Position numbers and translations under genes: made by a program. Below are positions 43,549-51,831 of a stretch of 64,000 nt of DNA, piece after piece. The DNA is taken from contig NZ_CP012917.1 in assembly GCF_001315015.1 (NCBI RefSeq), forward strand, positions 338,501-402,500. Reading direction: 5' to 3'. Source of the stretch: Azospirillum brasilense (GTDB lineage: Bacteria > Pseudomonadota > Alphaproteobacteria > Azospirillales > Azospirillaceae). Positions within the stretch are counted from its first letter, which is position 1; each line of letters opens with the position of its first letter. Under the pieces are notes generated by a model, which ran no database searches, was not told where the DNA came from, and was given only the letters and a program-made list of their open reading frames with translations.

Positions 43549-43809
43549 ATGATTTCACCAACCTCCGTCGATTGGACTTCGCTCAACACCCTGCGCGCCA
43601 CGCCGGGGCCGGAGGTGACGGCTCTGCCGGCCTCGTTCCTGACGATCACCAAGGCCGCGAACCTGAAGCCGGCCATCGTCCGCCCGGTGCTGGACGGGCT
43701 GCTGCGCCAGGGCTTCGTGCGCGAATACGAGACCCAGTACGGCAAGGCCTACGCCCGCACGCCGGAGGGCAACCAGCGCATCCGCGAAGTGAGGGAGTGG
43801 CTGCGGTAA
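43549..43809 (+). CDS. Small winged-helix-like protein, possible SoxR target
   Basis: The 86-residue frame has GAGGG seven bases before its ATG. TITKAANLKPAIVRPVLDGLLRQGFVREYETQYGKAYARTPEG reads like a MarR-type winged helix with a GxxY-R-TP wing ending. It has no other domain. It is divergent from soxR and begins 45 bases after the SoxR box. No family can be named with certainty. Confidence 0.6.
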   Translation: MISPTSVDWTSLNTLRATPGPEVTALPASFLTITKAANLKPAIVRPVLDGLLRQGFVREYETQYGKAYARTPEGNQRIREVREWLR

Positions 43810-43880
43810 GGTTCGGGATTCTCGCCGGCAATCGGTTCTTCACGGATTGCACGGATTCAGACACGGATTTCCCGGATTAT
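43810..43880 (+). repeat. Dispersed ACGGAT-rich repeat, copy B
   Basis: GGTTCGGGATTCTCGCCGG..TTCTTCACGGATTGCACGG matches the copy at 1342-1412 along its length. Copy C at 45233-45305 is the same sequence inverted. Copies B and C thus bracket the MarR-GNAT gene. The rest of the 43881-44155 gap holds no gene, apart from short repeats listed separately. Confidence 0.82.
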
Positions 43881-44107
43881 CCTATTTGTCGCGACCCGAG
43901 ATCATTGGGGGCGGGCCTCGCACCGTGAGACAGAATCCTGCAGGCAGAAAAACGAACGTATTCTTGCCTTGAAGGGCGATTCCCGGACGGGACAGCGAGC
44001 CGGGATTTCGACGGGCAGGGAACCCGGTCAGGAAATCTCCGTCAGGCATGCCCCTATCCTCATGAGCTTTCCTGCCGTCTCATCGCCAATCCGCTCTTGG
44101 AATTGTC

Positions 44108-44126
44108 GATGATCTCGGGTCGCTAC
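44108..44126 (+). repeat. Direct repeat flanking the MarR-GNAT gene, left
   Basis: GATGATCTCGGGTCGCTAC recurs at 45159-45177 with one mismatch, on the other side of the MarR-GNAT gene. A third, inverted partial copy (AATGATCTCGGGTCGC) lies at 43891-43906. These may be regulator half-sites or traces of an insertion. Confidence 0.6.
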
Positions 44127-44155
44127 GTTTATGGGGCGGCGGAACTCGGCCCCAA

Positions 44156-45133
44156 TCAGGGCCGAGGGTTTGTCGCAGGGGGCCGTAGCCTGACGAAGCG
44201 CTGCTCCAGAACCTCTCCTCCCCACTGCGAGCCGAGGTGCTCCTCGACGCAAGTGAAGCCGTGCGCCTCGTAAAGATGACGGGCGGCCGAGAGACCGCTG
44301 AAGGTCCACAGATGGGTTTCCGTGAAACCCTGTGCATCCACGAAGGCAAGAGCCTCCGACAGCAACCGACGCCCAACCCCGCCACCGCGCACGCCGTCAT
44401 CGATGATGAACCAGCGCAGATGTGCGATGCCCTCTCCCATATCCTCCCCGTCGATCGCGATGGAGCCGACTATGTTCTCTTCCCGGATGGCCGACCATAT
44501 CGCGTTTCGTGGGCTCTCAAGGCGATCACAGAAGGCGGCCAGTCCGGCGGCCACAACCGACTCGAACCGCTGCCCGAAGTGGGCGGTCCTTGCATAATAG
44601 CGTACGTGCATCTGGGTGATCCGCGCGACGATGCCCTGCCGATATCCGCAGACGATCCTGATCTCCGGGCGCGCGCTGTGATCGACGCGGGAGGCCAGGG
44701 CGTCGGCATAGAGCCGCAGTCCTGTGGCAACCACTTGCCCCTCCCCGGGATCCAGGCGCTCCAACGCCTCTGACACCTGCTTGGTGGCGAAGGTGTGGAT
44801 CGCGGCCACGCGCTGCCGCCCCGCTGCGCTCAGGGTCAGCCTCTTGCTGCGGCTGTCGTCCATATCCGCCTGCTCCAGCACGTCTCCTGACCGGACGAGC
44901 TTCTGGAGCATGCGGCTGATGCTGGATTTTTCCAGACGGAGGACATCTCCGAGCCGACGCGCCGTGATGCCTGGACAGGCATCGATTTCGATCAAGGCGT
45001 GGACCGCCGATGGGGGCAGCTCCGTACTGGCGAAAGCGCCCCCCATGAACCCGAGTTCGCGGACAAGTCGACGGGAGGCCGAGCGGATCTGTTCGATGGT
45101 GGCAGACTGTGCGGTCACTTCAGGGCTCAACAT
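44156..45133 (-). CDS. MarR-GNAT fusion: regulator with acetyltransferase domain
   Basis: The ATG at 45133 gives 325 residues. The N-terminal MarR winged helix (about 15-140) contains ITARRLGDVLRLEKSSISRMLQKLV and DDSRSKRLTLSAAG. The C-terminal GNAT domain (about 155-315) has the acetyl-CoA loop VRGGGVGRRLLSEAL and the segment AARHLYEAHGF. Such fusions exist across bacteria, with unknown acetyl acceptors. An operator-like dyad overlaps the start codon. Base composition looks less GC-extreme than the neighbours, and inverted repeats bracket the gene, suggesting acquisition by transfer. Confidence 0.88.
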   Translation of the reverse strand: MLSPEVTAQSATIEQIRSASRRLVRELGFMGGAFASTELPPSAVHALIEIDACPGITARRLGDVLRLEKSSISRMLQKLVRSGDVLEQADMDDSRSKRLTLSAAGRQRVAAIHTFATKQVSEALERLDPGEGQVVATGLRLYADALASRVDHSARPEIRIVCGYRQGIVARITQMHVRYYARTAHFGQRFESVVAAGLAAFCDRLESPRNAIWSAIREENIVGSIAIDGEDMGEGIAHLRWFIIDDGVRGGGVGRRLLSEALAFVDAQGFTETHLWTFSGLSAARHLYEAHGFTCVEEHLGSQWGGEVLEQRFVRLRPPATNPRP

Positions 45134-45152
45134 GGTTGCATGATACAACCAT
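45132..45152. promoter_or_regulatory. Operator-like dyad over the MarR-GNAT start
   Basis: ATGGTTG-N7-CAACCAT is a perfect 7+7 dyad covering the first codon and the bases just before it. This is a typical spot for MarR-type self-repression. It also makes the upstream TTG at 45148 an unlikely start. Confidence 0.7.
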
Positions 45153-45158
45153 ATCCGA

Positions 45159-45177
45159 GATGATCTCGGGCCGCTAC
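45159..45177 (+). repeat. Direct repeat flanking the MarR-GNAT gene, right
   Basis: GATGATCTCGGGCCGCTAC matches the left copy at 44108-44126 in 18 of 19 bases and in the same direction. Confidence 0.6.
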
Positions 45178-45232
45178 ACCTACTCGTGCGCGGCGCGCGC
45201 TTCCCGGTCAGCGATGGCTGGACACGTCAAGG

Positions 45233-45305
45233 AACAATCCGTGTCATCCGTGTCTGAATCCGTGCAATCCGTGAAGCCCCTATTGCCCGGCAAAAATCCA
45301 GAACC
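45233..45305 (-). repeat. Dispersed ACGGAT-rich repeat, copy C (inverted)
   Basis: Read on the minus strand, it gives GGGTTCTGGATTTTTGCCGG..GGCTTCACGGATTGCACGG, the same order as copies A and B. It sits directly before the frc terminator. Confidence 0.82.
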
Positions 45306-45310
45306 CGCAC

Positions 45311-45344
45311 AAAGAAAGGACGGCGCCCCTTTCGGAGCGCCGTC
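45311..45344 (-). terminator. Intrinsic terminator of frc
   Basis: On the minus strand, stem GACGGCGC..GCGCCGTC with an internal GAAAG loop region is followed by CTTTCTTTG. It lies 36 bases past the frc stop. Confidence 0.8.
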
Positions 45345-45379
45345 TTCGCGAGGTGTGCCGTCAGACTGTCGGGAAGCGA

Positions 45380-46630
45380 TCAGACAACCTTGTTGGCGTG
45401 CAGCTCTGCGATCTGTTCCTTGCTGTAGCCGAGGCTGGCCAGAACCTCGTCGGAGTGCTCGCCGAGCAGCGGCGACCCGGTCACTTCGACGGTCATATCC
45501 GAGAACTTGATCGGGCTGCCGACGGTCAGGTACTTGCCGCGGGCCTTGTGGTCGACCTCGACGATCGTGCCGCTCTTGCGGAGCGACGGGCACTCGGCGA
45601 TTTCCTTCATGGTCAGCACCGGAGCGCACGGGATGTCGAACTTGCGCAGGATGTCGACCGCCTCGTACTTCGTCTTGTCGGCCAGCCAGCCCTCGATGAA
45701 GGCGAAGATGTCGAAGATCTTGTCCTGACGCGCCTGGGCGGTGTTGTAGGCCGGATCGTCGATCCACTCCGGCTTGCCGAGAGCCTTGCAGATCGGCGCC
45801 CAGGCATGGCCCTGGATGGTGAAGTAGATGTAGGCGTTCGGGTCGGTCTCGGCGCCCTTGCACTTCAGGACCCAGCCCGGCTGGCCGCCACCGCCGGCGT
45901 TGCCGCCACGCGGAACCACGTCGGAGAACTCGCCGTGCGGGTACTGCGGATACTCTTCCAGGTAGCCGACGCGGTCGAGGCGCTGCTGGTCGCGCAGCTT
46001 GACGCGGCAGAGGTTGATGACCGAGTCCTGCATCGACACGGCGACCTTCTGGCCCTTGCCGGTCTTCGAACGGCCCATGAGGGCGGTCAGGATGCCGATG
46101 GCGAGGTGCATGCCGGTGTTGCTGTCGCCGAGAGCGGCGGCGCTGACGGTCGGCGGGCCATCCCAGAAACCGGTGGTCGAAGCCGCACCGCCGGCGCACT
46201 GGGCGACGTTCTCATAGACCTTCAGGTCTTCGTAATGATGGCCGTCGCTGAAGCCCTTCACCGAGGCGACGATCATGCCCGCGTTCAGCTCGTTGATGCG
46301 CTCCCAGGTGAAGCCCATGCGGTCGAGCGCGCCCGGCCCGAAGTTCTCCACGAGGACGTCGGATTCCTTGATCAGCTTCTCAAGGATTTCCTTGCCCGCC
46401 GGGGTCTTGGTGTCCAGCGTCAGCGAGCGCTTGTTGCTGTTCAGCATCGTGAAGTAGAGCGCGTCCGCTTCGGGAATGTCACGGAGCTGGTTGCGGGTGA
46501 CGTCGCCGGAACCCGGCCGCTCCACCTTGATGACGTCCGCGCCGTACCAGGCGAGGAGCTGCGTGCAGGCGGGGCCGGCCTGAACGTGGGTGAAGTCGAT
46601 GATCTTGATTCCTTCGAGCGGCTTGCTCAT
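45380..46630 (-). CDS. frc: Formyl-CoA:oxalate CoA-transferase
   Basis: The ATG at 46630 (MSKPLEGIKIIDFTHVQAGP) has GAGAGGGAG upstream and gives 416 residues, the usual Frc length. The catalytic Asp169 lies in ALGDSNTG, exactly at the number used for Oxalobacter and E. coli Frc. The Gly-rich loop RGGNAGGGGQPGW is also family-specific. It moves CoA from formyl-CoA to oxalate, releasing formate. It lies 8-9 kb from oxc on the opposite strand, and a PAS gene precedes it. Confidence 0.96.
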   Translation of the reverse strand: MSKPLEGIKIIDFTHVQAGPACTQLLAWYGADVIKVERPGSGDVTRNQLRDIPEADALYFTMLNSNKRSLTLDTKTPAGKEILEKLIKESDVLVENFGPGALDRMGFTWERINELNAGMIVASVKGFSDGHHYEDLKVYENVAQCAGGAASTTGFWDGPPTVSAAALGDSNTGMHLAIGILTALMGRSKTGKGQKVAVSMQDSVINLCRVKLRDQQRLDRVGYLEEYPQYPHGEFSDVVPRGGNAGGGGQPGWVLKCKGAETDPNAYIYFTIQGHAWAPICKALGKPEWIDDPAYNTAQARQDKIFDIFAFIEGWLADKTKYEAVDILRKFDIPCAPVLTMKEIAECPSLRKSGTIVEVDHKARGKYLTVGSPIKFSDMTVEVTGSPLLGEHSDEVLASLGYSKEQIAELHANKVV

Positions 46631-46713
46631 GGCTCGTTTACTCCCTCTCACTTATTGCGATGCCGTTGTTGAGCACTGGACAACACGGACAAACTGGCGG
46701 GATGGGTTGTGGG

Positions 46714-47142
46714 TTACTGACTTGCGGACTCCAACTCCGACAGGCGTCGGCGGAGCTTGCGCTCCTCGGCCCAGCGGCTGCTCTCGTCGCGGATGATGGC
46801 GACGATTCCGGTCACCGTGCCGTCCGGCGCGGTCAGCAGGGCGACCGTGAAGGCGATGGACAGGGCGTGCCCGTCCTTGTGCAGGGCCGGGACGCGCAGC
46901 ACGTCGCTGCCGTAGCGCGTCTGGCCCGTGCGCATGGTGTTGGCGTAGCCGTCCCAATGGCGCTGGCGCTGGCGTTCCGGGATGATGATGTCGAGCGATT
47001 GCCCCAGCGCTTCGCTCTCCGCGAAGCCGAACATCCGCTCGGCCGCCGGATTCCACACAGTGATGGCGCCCTGCGCGTCGGACACGACGATCGCGTCCCC
47101 GGCGGCCATGACAAGCTGTGTGAAATCGACTGTTGCGCTCAT
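46714..47142 (-). CDS. Single-PAS-domain protein in the frc unit
   Basis: The ATG at 47142 gives 142 residues, and an in-frame ATG at 47190 would add 16. One PAS fold covers nearly all of it: GDAIVVSDAQGAITVWNPAAERMFGF, then HKDGHALSIAF and GIVAIIRDES, and a short helix-forming C-terminus. No kinase, GGDEF or HTH output domain follows. It ends 83 bases before the frc start, and the shared operator-like site lies upstream, so both genes are likely one unit. It may act in trans on a partner protein. Confidence 0.8.
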   Translation of the reverse strand: MSATVDFTQLVMAAGDAIVVSDAQGAITVWNPAAERMFGFAESEALGQSLDIIIPERQRQRHWDGYANTMRTGQTRYGSDVLRVPALHKDGHALSIAFTVALLTAPDGTVTGIVAIIRDESSRWAEERKLRRRLSELESASQ

Positions 47143-47276
47143 GAAAGCATTCGCTCCGACACCGGACCCGAAACCTTCCGGCGCCGTCATGTTTTCTTCA
47201 AAACACGCCCGCACCGTTGGTTTTGCACTCCGTTTCCGAAGTGCGATGGGATGTGAGATACCGTATACCAGATGCG

Positions 47277-47293
47277 AAATGCCTGGCAAGCCC
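47277..47293. promoter_or_regulatory. Operator-like site upstream of PAS-frc
   Basis: GATACCGTATACCAGAT is the inverse of ATCTGGTATACGGTATC, differing in one base from the site before gntR-oxc. It lies 135 bases before the PAS start, in the 356-base gap that also contains the promoter of the divergent chemoreceptor gene. Confidence 0.68.
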
Positions 47294-47498
47294 TTTTGTG
47301 CGTTAGGCGAACTAATCGCGCTCCGGACCTTTCGCGGCAAATGCCGGAGACTGAGAAAGGAGGCCGCCCGATGCGCGCACTCGCCACCGTTGAACCGGCG
47401 GATGATCTGTGACCGGCAGATATGGCCGTTCGGTTTTCGGTGTGCCAAGATGGCCGACCGCCTCTGATCCGGGGCGGCGGCTCGAACAGGGTAGGGGC

Positions 47499-49562
47499 AT
47501 GACGGGGCGTTTCAGAACCAAGATCATCATCGGCATGACCGCTGTCCTGGCCGTGGGAGCGGCGGCGGTCACCTCCGTGTCCCTGCTCCTGTCCCGCGAC
47601 GCCGCGGAGCGGGCGGTGACGACCCTGGTGGCCGAAACCGCCGACCATCACGGCGCGCGGGTGGCCGCCGACATCTCCGCCGCCCTGGCCGATGCCCGTT
47701 CCGCCGCCGCCCTGGTGGAGGTGGAGCGCTCCACCGGCGCCCCGCGCCGCGAGACGGTCAACCGCTACCTCAACCGCCTGATGGCGGTCGGCCCGCTCTA
47801 CGCCGGGGTGTGGGTGGACATGGCCGACGACGGGTTCGACGGGCGCGACCGCGACGTCGCCGGGCTGGACCGCGCCGGCGAGATTCTCGGCCTGCCCGGC
47901 ACCGGGCGGATGAGCCTGCTGTGGCTGCCCGGCCCCAAGGCCGACGACAGCGAGGGCTATCCCTTCTCCGACGTCGAGGAGAAGGAATATTACCGGGCCG
48001 CCGCCGCGGCCGGGAAGCCGGTGCTGACCGAACCCTATCTGGACGATCTGACCAAGGCGCTGATGACCAGCGCCGCCGCACCGGTGAAGGACGGCGATCG
48101 GGTGATCGGCGTCGCCGGCGTCGATCTGACGCTGAGCGGCCTGACCGATCTGGTCCGCCGGGTGAAGCCTTACGGCGACGGCCACGCGGCGGTGCTCACC
48201 GGTGCCGGGGTCTATGTGGCCCATCCCGACGCCGGCCGCCTGTCGCAGCCCGCCGACGACCTGCCGGAGGACGCGCGCCGCGCCATCGCCGAGGGCCGGG
48301 CCTACGACGGCGTCGTCACGCTCGGCGGCGCCCCCCATTACCTGCGCCTGTCGCCGGTGCGCTTCACCGGCGCCGACGGGGCGTGGTCGTTCCTGGTCGC
48401 GGCGCCGCAGGCCAGCGTGATGGCCGACGCCAACCGGCTGACCCTGCTGACCGTCCTGGTCGGGGTGGGCTGCATCCTGCTCGGCGGTCTGGTGGCGTGG
48501 CGGGTGGGCGACGGCATCGCCCGGCCGATCGCCGGGCTGACCGTCGCCATGGACCGGCTGGCCGCCGGCGATCTGGACGCCGCCATTCCCGGCGCCGACC
48601 GCAAGGACGAGGCGGGCGCCATGGCCCGCGCGGTCGGGGTGTTCAAGCAGGGGCTGGTGCAGGCCCGCGACCTGGGCCGCCAGCAGGAGGCGGAATGGCG
48701 GGCCAGGGAGGCGCGGACCGCCACCCTGCTCGACCTGCAGCGCGGGTTCGAGGAGCGGGCGGGCGGCCTGACCGGGGCGCTGGCCTCGGCGGCGCAGCAG
48801 CTCGAATCCACCGCCCGCGCCCTTACCGGTATCGCCGAGCAGACCCACGGCCGGTCGGAGCGGATGACGCTGTCCGCCCATTCCGCCGCGGACAACGTGC
48901 AGACCGCCGCCGCCGCGACCGAGGAGCTGTCGGCCTCGGTGGAGGAGATCGGGCAGCAGGTGGGCGAATCCGCCCGCATCGCCGAGGCGGCGGTGGCGGA
49001 TGTGAAGCGCGCCGACTCGGCCGTCGTCGTGCTGGCCGACAGCGCGGAGCGGATCGGCGCCGTCGTCGGCCTGATCAACGACATCGCCGGCCAGACCAAC
49101 CTGCTGGCGCTCAACGCCACCATTGAGGCGGCCCGTGCGGGCGAGGCCGGAAAGGGCTTTGCGGTGGTCGCCGGAGAGGTCAAGAGCCTGGCCAACCAGA
49201 CCGCCCGCGCGACCGAGGACATCGTCGGCCAGATCAAGGGCATCCGCGACGCGACGGGCGAGGCGGTGGAGGCGGTGCAGAGCATCAGCCAGACCATCGC
49301 CCAGGTCAGCCGCATCGCGTCCGGCATCGCGGCGGCGGTGGACCAGCAGTCCGCCGCCACCCGCGACATCGCCCGAAGCGTCCTGCAGGCCGCCGACGGC
49401 GCCCGCGAGGTCAGCGGCGGCATGGGCGAGATCCGGGCCGGGGCGGGCGACACGGGCACCGCCGCCGACCAGCTCCTCGCCGCCGCCGCCGGGGTGGCCG
49501 GTCAGTCCAAGGAGCTGGCCCGCGAAATCGACCGCTTCATCGCCGGGGTCCACAAGGCGTGA
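47499..49562 (+). CDS. Methyl-accepting chemotaxis protein (dCache-HAMP-MCP)
   Basis: The ATG at 47499 gives 687 residues. TM1 is at about 7-30, a periplasmic double-Cache domain about 35-320 (LMAVGPLYAGVWVDM, TEPYLDDLTKALM, GVAGVDLTL), TM2 about 340-360, HAMP about 360-415, then a signalling region with the conserved hairpin tip IAGQTNLLALNATIEAARAGEAGKGF. It senses an extracellular small molecule and signals to CheA. The ligand is unknown. Its position beside the oxalate and pyrimidine genes makes those substrates candidates worth testing. No CheBR-binding pentapeptide is seen at the C-terminus. Confidence 0.94.
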   Translation: MTGRFRTKIIIGMTAVLAVGAAAVTSVSLLLSRDAAERAVTTLVAETADHHGARVAADISAALADARSAAALVEVERSTGAPRRETVNRYLNRLMAVGPLYAGVWVDMADDGFDGRDRDVAGLDRAGEILGLPGTGRMSLLWLPGPKADDSEGYPFSDVEEKEYYRAAAAAGKPVLTEPYLDDLTKALMTSAAAPVKDGDRVIGVAGVDLTLSGLTDLVRRVKPYGDGHAAVLTGAGVYVAHPDAGRLSQPADDLPEDARRAIAEGRAYDGVVTLGGAPHYLRLSPVRFTGADGAWSFLVAAPQASVMADANRLTLLTVLVGVGCILLGGLVAWRVGDGIARPIAGLTVAMDRLAAGDLDAAIPGADRKDEAGAMARAVGVFKQGLVQARDLGRQQEAEWRAREARTATLLDLQRGFEERAGGLTGALASAAQQLESTARALTGIAEQTHGRSERMTLSAHSAADNVQTAAAATEELSASVEEIGQQVGESARIAEAAVADVKRADSAVVVLADSAERIGAVVGLINDIAGQTNLLALNATIEAARAGEAGKGFAVVAGEVKSLANQTARATEDIVGQIKGIRDATGEAVEAVQSISQTIAQVSRIASGIAAAVDQQSAATRDIARSVLQAADGAREVSGGMGEIRAGAGDTGTAADQLLAAAAGVAGQSKELAREIDRFIAGVHKA

Positions 49563-49613
49563 TACGCGGATTCTTCCCTCTCCCTGGGTGAGAGAGGGAA
49601 GGATTGCGGGACG

Positions 49614-50903
49614 TTACCTCGCCCGCGCCGTGGGCAGGGTGAAGGACACCGACTCCGGGCGGCCCGGCAGGGAAAGCTGGGCCTCCACCGGGGCGCAGCG
49701 GCTGACCACGGCGCCGCGGCGCAGGACGAACAGGCGGGTGGCGCGGGTGCGGATCGCCTCCACCGGGTCGGCGGCCTGGAGCACCACCAGATCGGCGTGG
49801 CAGCCGACCTCCAGCCCGTAGCCATCGAGGTGCAGCAGCTTGGCGGGCGCCTCGGTCACCGCGCGGAAGCAGGCGAGCATCCCGTCATAGCCGGTCATCT
49901 GCCCGACATGCAGGCCCATGTGCGCGACCTCCAGCATGTCGCCGGAACCGAGCGGGTACCAGGGGTCCATCACGCAGTCGTGGCCCAGCGCCACCGTCAG
50001 GCCGGCGCCCATCAGCTCCGGCACGCGGGTCATGCCGCGGCGCTTGGGGTAGCTGTCGTGGCGGCCCTGGAGCGTGATGTTGATGAGCGGGTTGGCGATG
50101 ACGCCGAGGTTCGCCTCGACCATCAGCGGGATCAGCTTGGAAACGTAGTAGTTGTCCATGGAATGCATGGAGGTGAGGTGCGAGCCGGTCACCCGGCCCT
50201 GCATCCCCAGCCGCTGCGTCTCGTAGGCCAGCGTCTCGACATGGCGGGACAGCGGGTCGTCCGACTCGTCGCAATGCATGTCGACCAGCAGCCCGCGCTC
50301 CGCCGCGATCTCGCAGAGCAGCTTCACGGAGGCGGCGCCGTCGGCCATCGTCCGCTCGAAATGCGGGATGCCGCCGACCACGTCCACGCCCATGTCGAGT
50401 GCGCGCTTCAAAAGGTCCACCGCGCCGGGGGCGCGCAGCACGCCGTCCTGCGGGAAGGCGACCAGCTGCAGGTCGAGGTAGGGGGCGACCCGCCGCTTGA
50501 CCTCCAGCAGCGATTCCACGGCCAGCAGGCGCGGGTCGCAGATGTCCACATGGCTGCGGATCGCCAGCAGACCGCGCGCCACCGCCCAGTCGCAATAGGC
50601 CAGCGCCCGCTCGACGATGGCGTCCTGGACGAGCTGCGGCTTCAGCTCGCCCCACAGCGCGATGCCCTCCAGCAGCGTGCCGGAGCGGTTGACCCGCGGC
50701 AGGCCGTAACTGAGCGTGGAGTCCATGTGGAAGTGCGAATCGACGAAGGGCGGCGTGACCAGCCGGCCGGTGGCGTCGATCTCCTCCCCGGCGGGGCCGG
50801 GCAGGTCCTTTTCCACCGCGGCGATGCGGCCCTCGCGGACGCCGATGTCCATGCCGGTGCGGCCGTCGGGCAGCGTGGCGCGGCGCAGGATCAGATCGAA
50901 CAT
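49614..50903 (-). CDS. codA: Cytosine deaminase-like amidohydrolase
   Basis: The 429-residue protein matches E. coli CodA in length. Metal and catalytic motifs are PPFVDSHFHMD, DMHCDESDD, GSHLTSMHSM and GHDCVMDPWYPLGSGDML. In E. coli the third motif reads HDDVFDPW. The second Asp, near the pyrimidine ring, is Cys here, which may change substrate range. It would deaminate cytosine (or a related base) to uracil for Upp and the URC enzymes. Its start overlaps the upstream permease stop by one base, so it is the last gene of the transporter operon. Confidence 0.88.
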   Translation of the reverse strand: MFDLILRRATLPDGRTGMDIGVREGRIAAVEKDLPGPAGEEIDATGRLVTPPFVDSHFHMDSTLSYGLPRVNRSGTLLEGIALWGELKPQLVQDAIVERALAYCDWAVARGLLAIRSHVDICDPRLLAVESLLEVKRRVAPYLDLQLVAFPQDGVLRAPGAVDLLKRALDMGVDVVGGIPHFERTMADGAASVKLLCEIAAERGLLVDMHCDESDDPLSRHVETLAYETQRLGMQGRVTGSHLTSMHSMDNYYVSKLIPLMVEANLGVIANPLINITLQGRHDSYPKRRGMTRVPELMGAGLTVALGHDCVMDPWYPLGSGDMLEVAHMGLHVGQMTGYDGMLACFRAVTEAPAKLLHLDGYGLEVGCHADLVVLQAADPVEAIRTRATRLFVLRRGAVVSRCAPVEAQLSLPGRPESVSFTLPTARAR

Positions 50904-51826
50904 CAGCGTTCTCCTTTGCGGTACGGGATCATCAGCGCCCGCGGGTAGGAGGCGCGGCGCGCCACCAGCACCAGCGCCAGGATGCTCAACAGGTAGGGCA
51001 TCATCAGGAACAGCTGGTAGGGCAGGACGCCCCCCGCCACCTGCTGAAGCCGCAATTGCAGCGCGTCGAAGGCGGCGAACAGCACCGCGCCCAGAAGCGC
51101 CTTGCCGGGCCGCCAGGAGGCGAAGACGACCAGCGCGATGCAGATCCAGCCGCGCCCGTTGACCATGTTGAAGAAGAAGGCGTTGAAGGCCGACAGGGTG
51201 AGGAAGGCCCCGGCCAGCGCCATCAGCGCGCTTCCCGCCACCACCGCGCCGATGCGCACCGCGGTGACGCTGAGTCCCTGGGCCTCCGCCGCTGCCGGAT
51301 TCTCGCCGACCATGCGCACCGCCAGCCCGACCGGCGTGCGGTAGAGGACGTAGGCGACCACGGCGACGAGGATCAGCGCCATGTAGGTCATCGGCGTCTG
51401 GGCCAGCGCGCCGGGCAGGGCCAGCGGCTGGAACGGCTCGATCGTCGGCGGGGTGCTCGCCTGCGGCAGGACGAGGCGGTAGACGAAGTAGGACAGGCTG
51501 GTGCCGAGCAGGGTGACGCCGATGCCCGCCACATGCTGCGACAGGCCCAGCGGCACCGTCAGGGTGGCGTGCAGCAGCCCCATCAGCCCGCCGCACAGCG
51601 CCGCCACCAGCACGCCGGTCCACAAGTCGGCGCCCTGGTAGACGGCCATCCAGCCGGCCATGGCGCCCATCGTCATGATGCCCTCGATGCCGAGGTTCAG
51701 CACGCCCGCCCGCTCGCACAGCAACTCGCCCAGCGTGCCCAGGATGTAGGGGGTGGCGATGCGCAGCACCGCCGTCCAGAAGGCGGCGGAGACCAGGATG
51801 TCGAGGATCGTTTGGAACAGCTCCAT
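50903..51826 (-). CDS. ABC transporter permease, nucleoside/BmpA type, second subunit
   Basis: The 307-residue protein has eight or more membrane segments and the conserved GELLCERAGVLNLGIEGIM motif of this family (NupQ/YufQ-like). The start at 51826 follows the first permease stop by five bases. With the partner permease, ATPase and binding protein it imports purines, pyrimidines or nucleosides. Linkage to deaminase and URC genes favours pyrimidines. Confidence 0.92.
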   Translation of the reverse strand: MELFQTILDILVSAAFWTAVLRIATPYILGTLGELLCERAGVLNLGIEGIMTMGAMAGWMAVYQGADLWTGVLVAALCGGLMGLLHATLTVPLGLSQHVAGIGVTLLGTSLSYFVYRLVLPQASTPPTIEPFQPLALPGALAQTPMTYMALILVAVVAYVLYRTPVGLAVRMVGENPAAAEAQGLSVTAVRIGAVVAGSALMALAGAFLTLSAFNAFFFNMVNGRGWICIALVVFASWRPGKALLGAVLFAAFDALQLRLQQVAGGVLPYQLFLMMPYLLSILALVLVARRASYPRALMIPYRKGER

Positions 51827-51831
51827 GGCGC

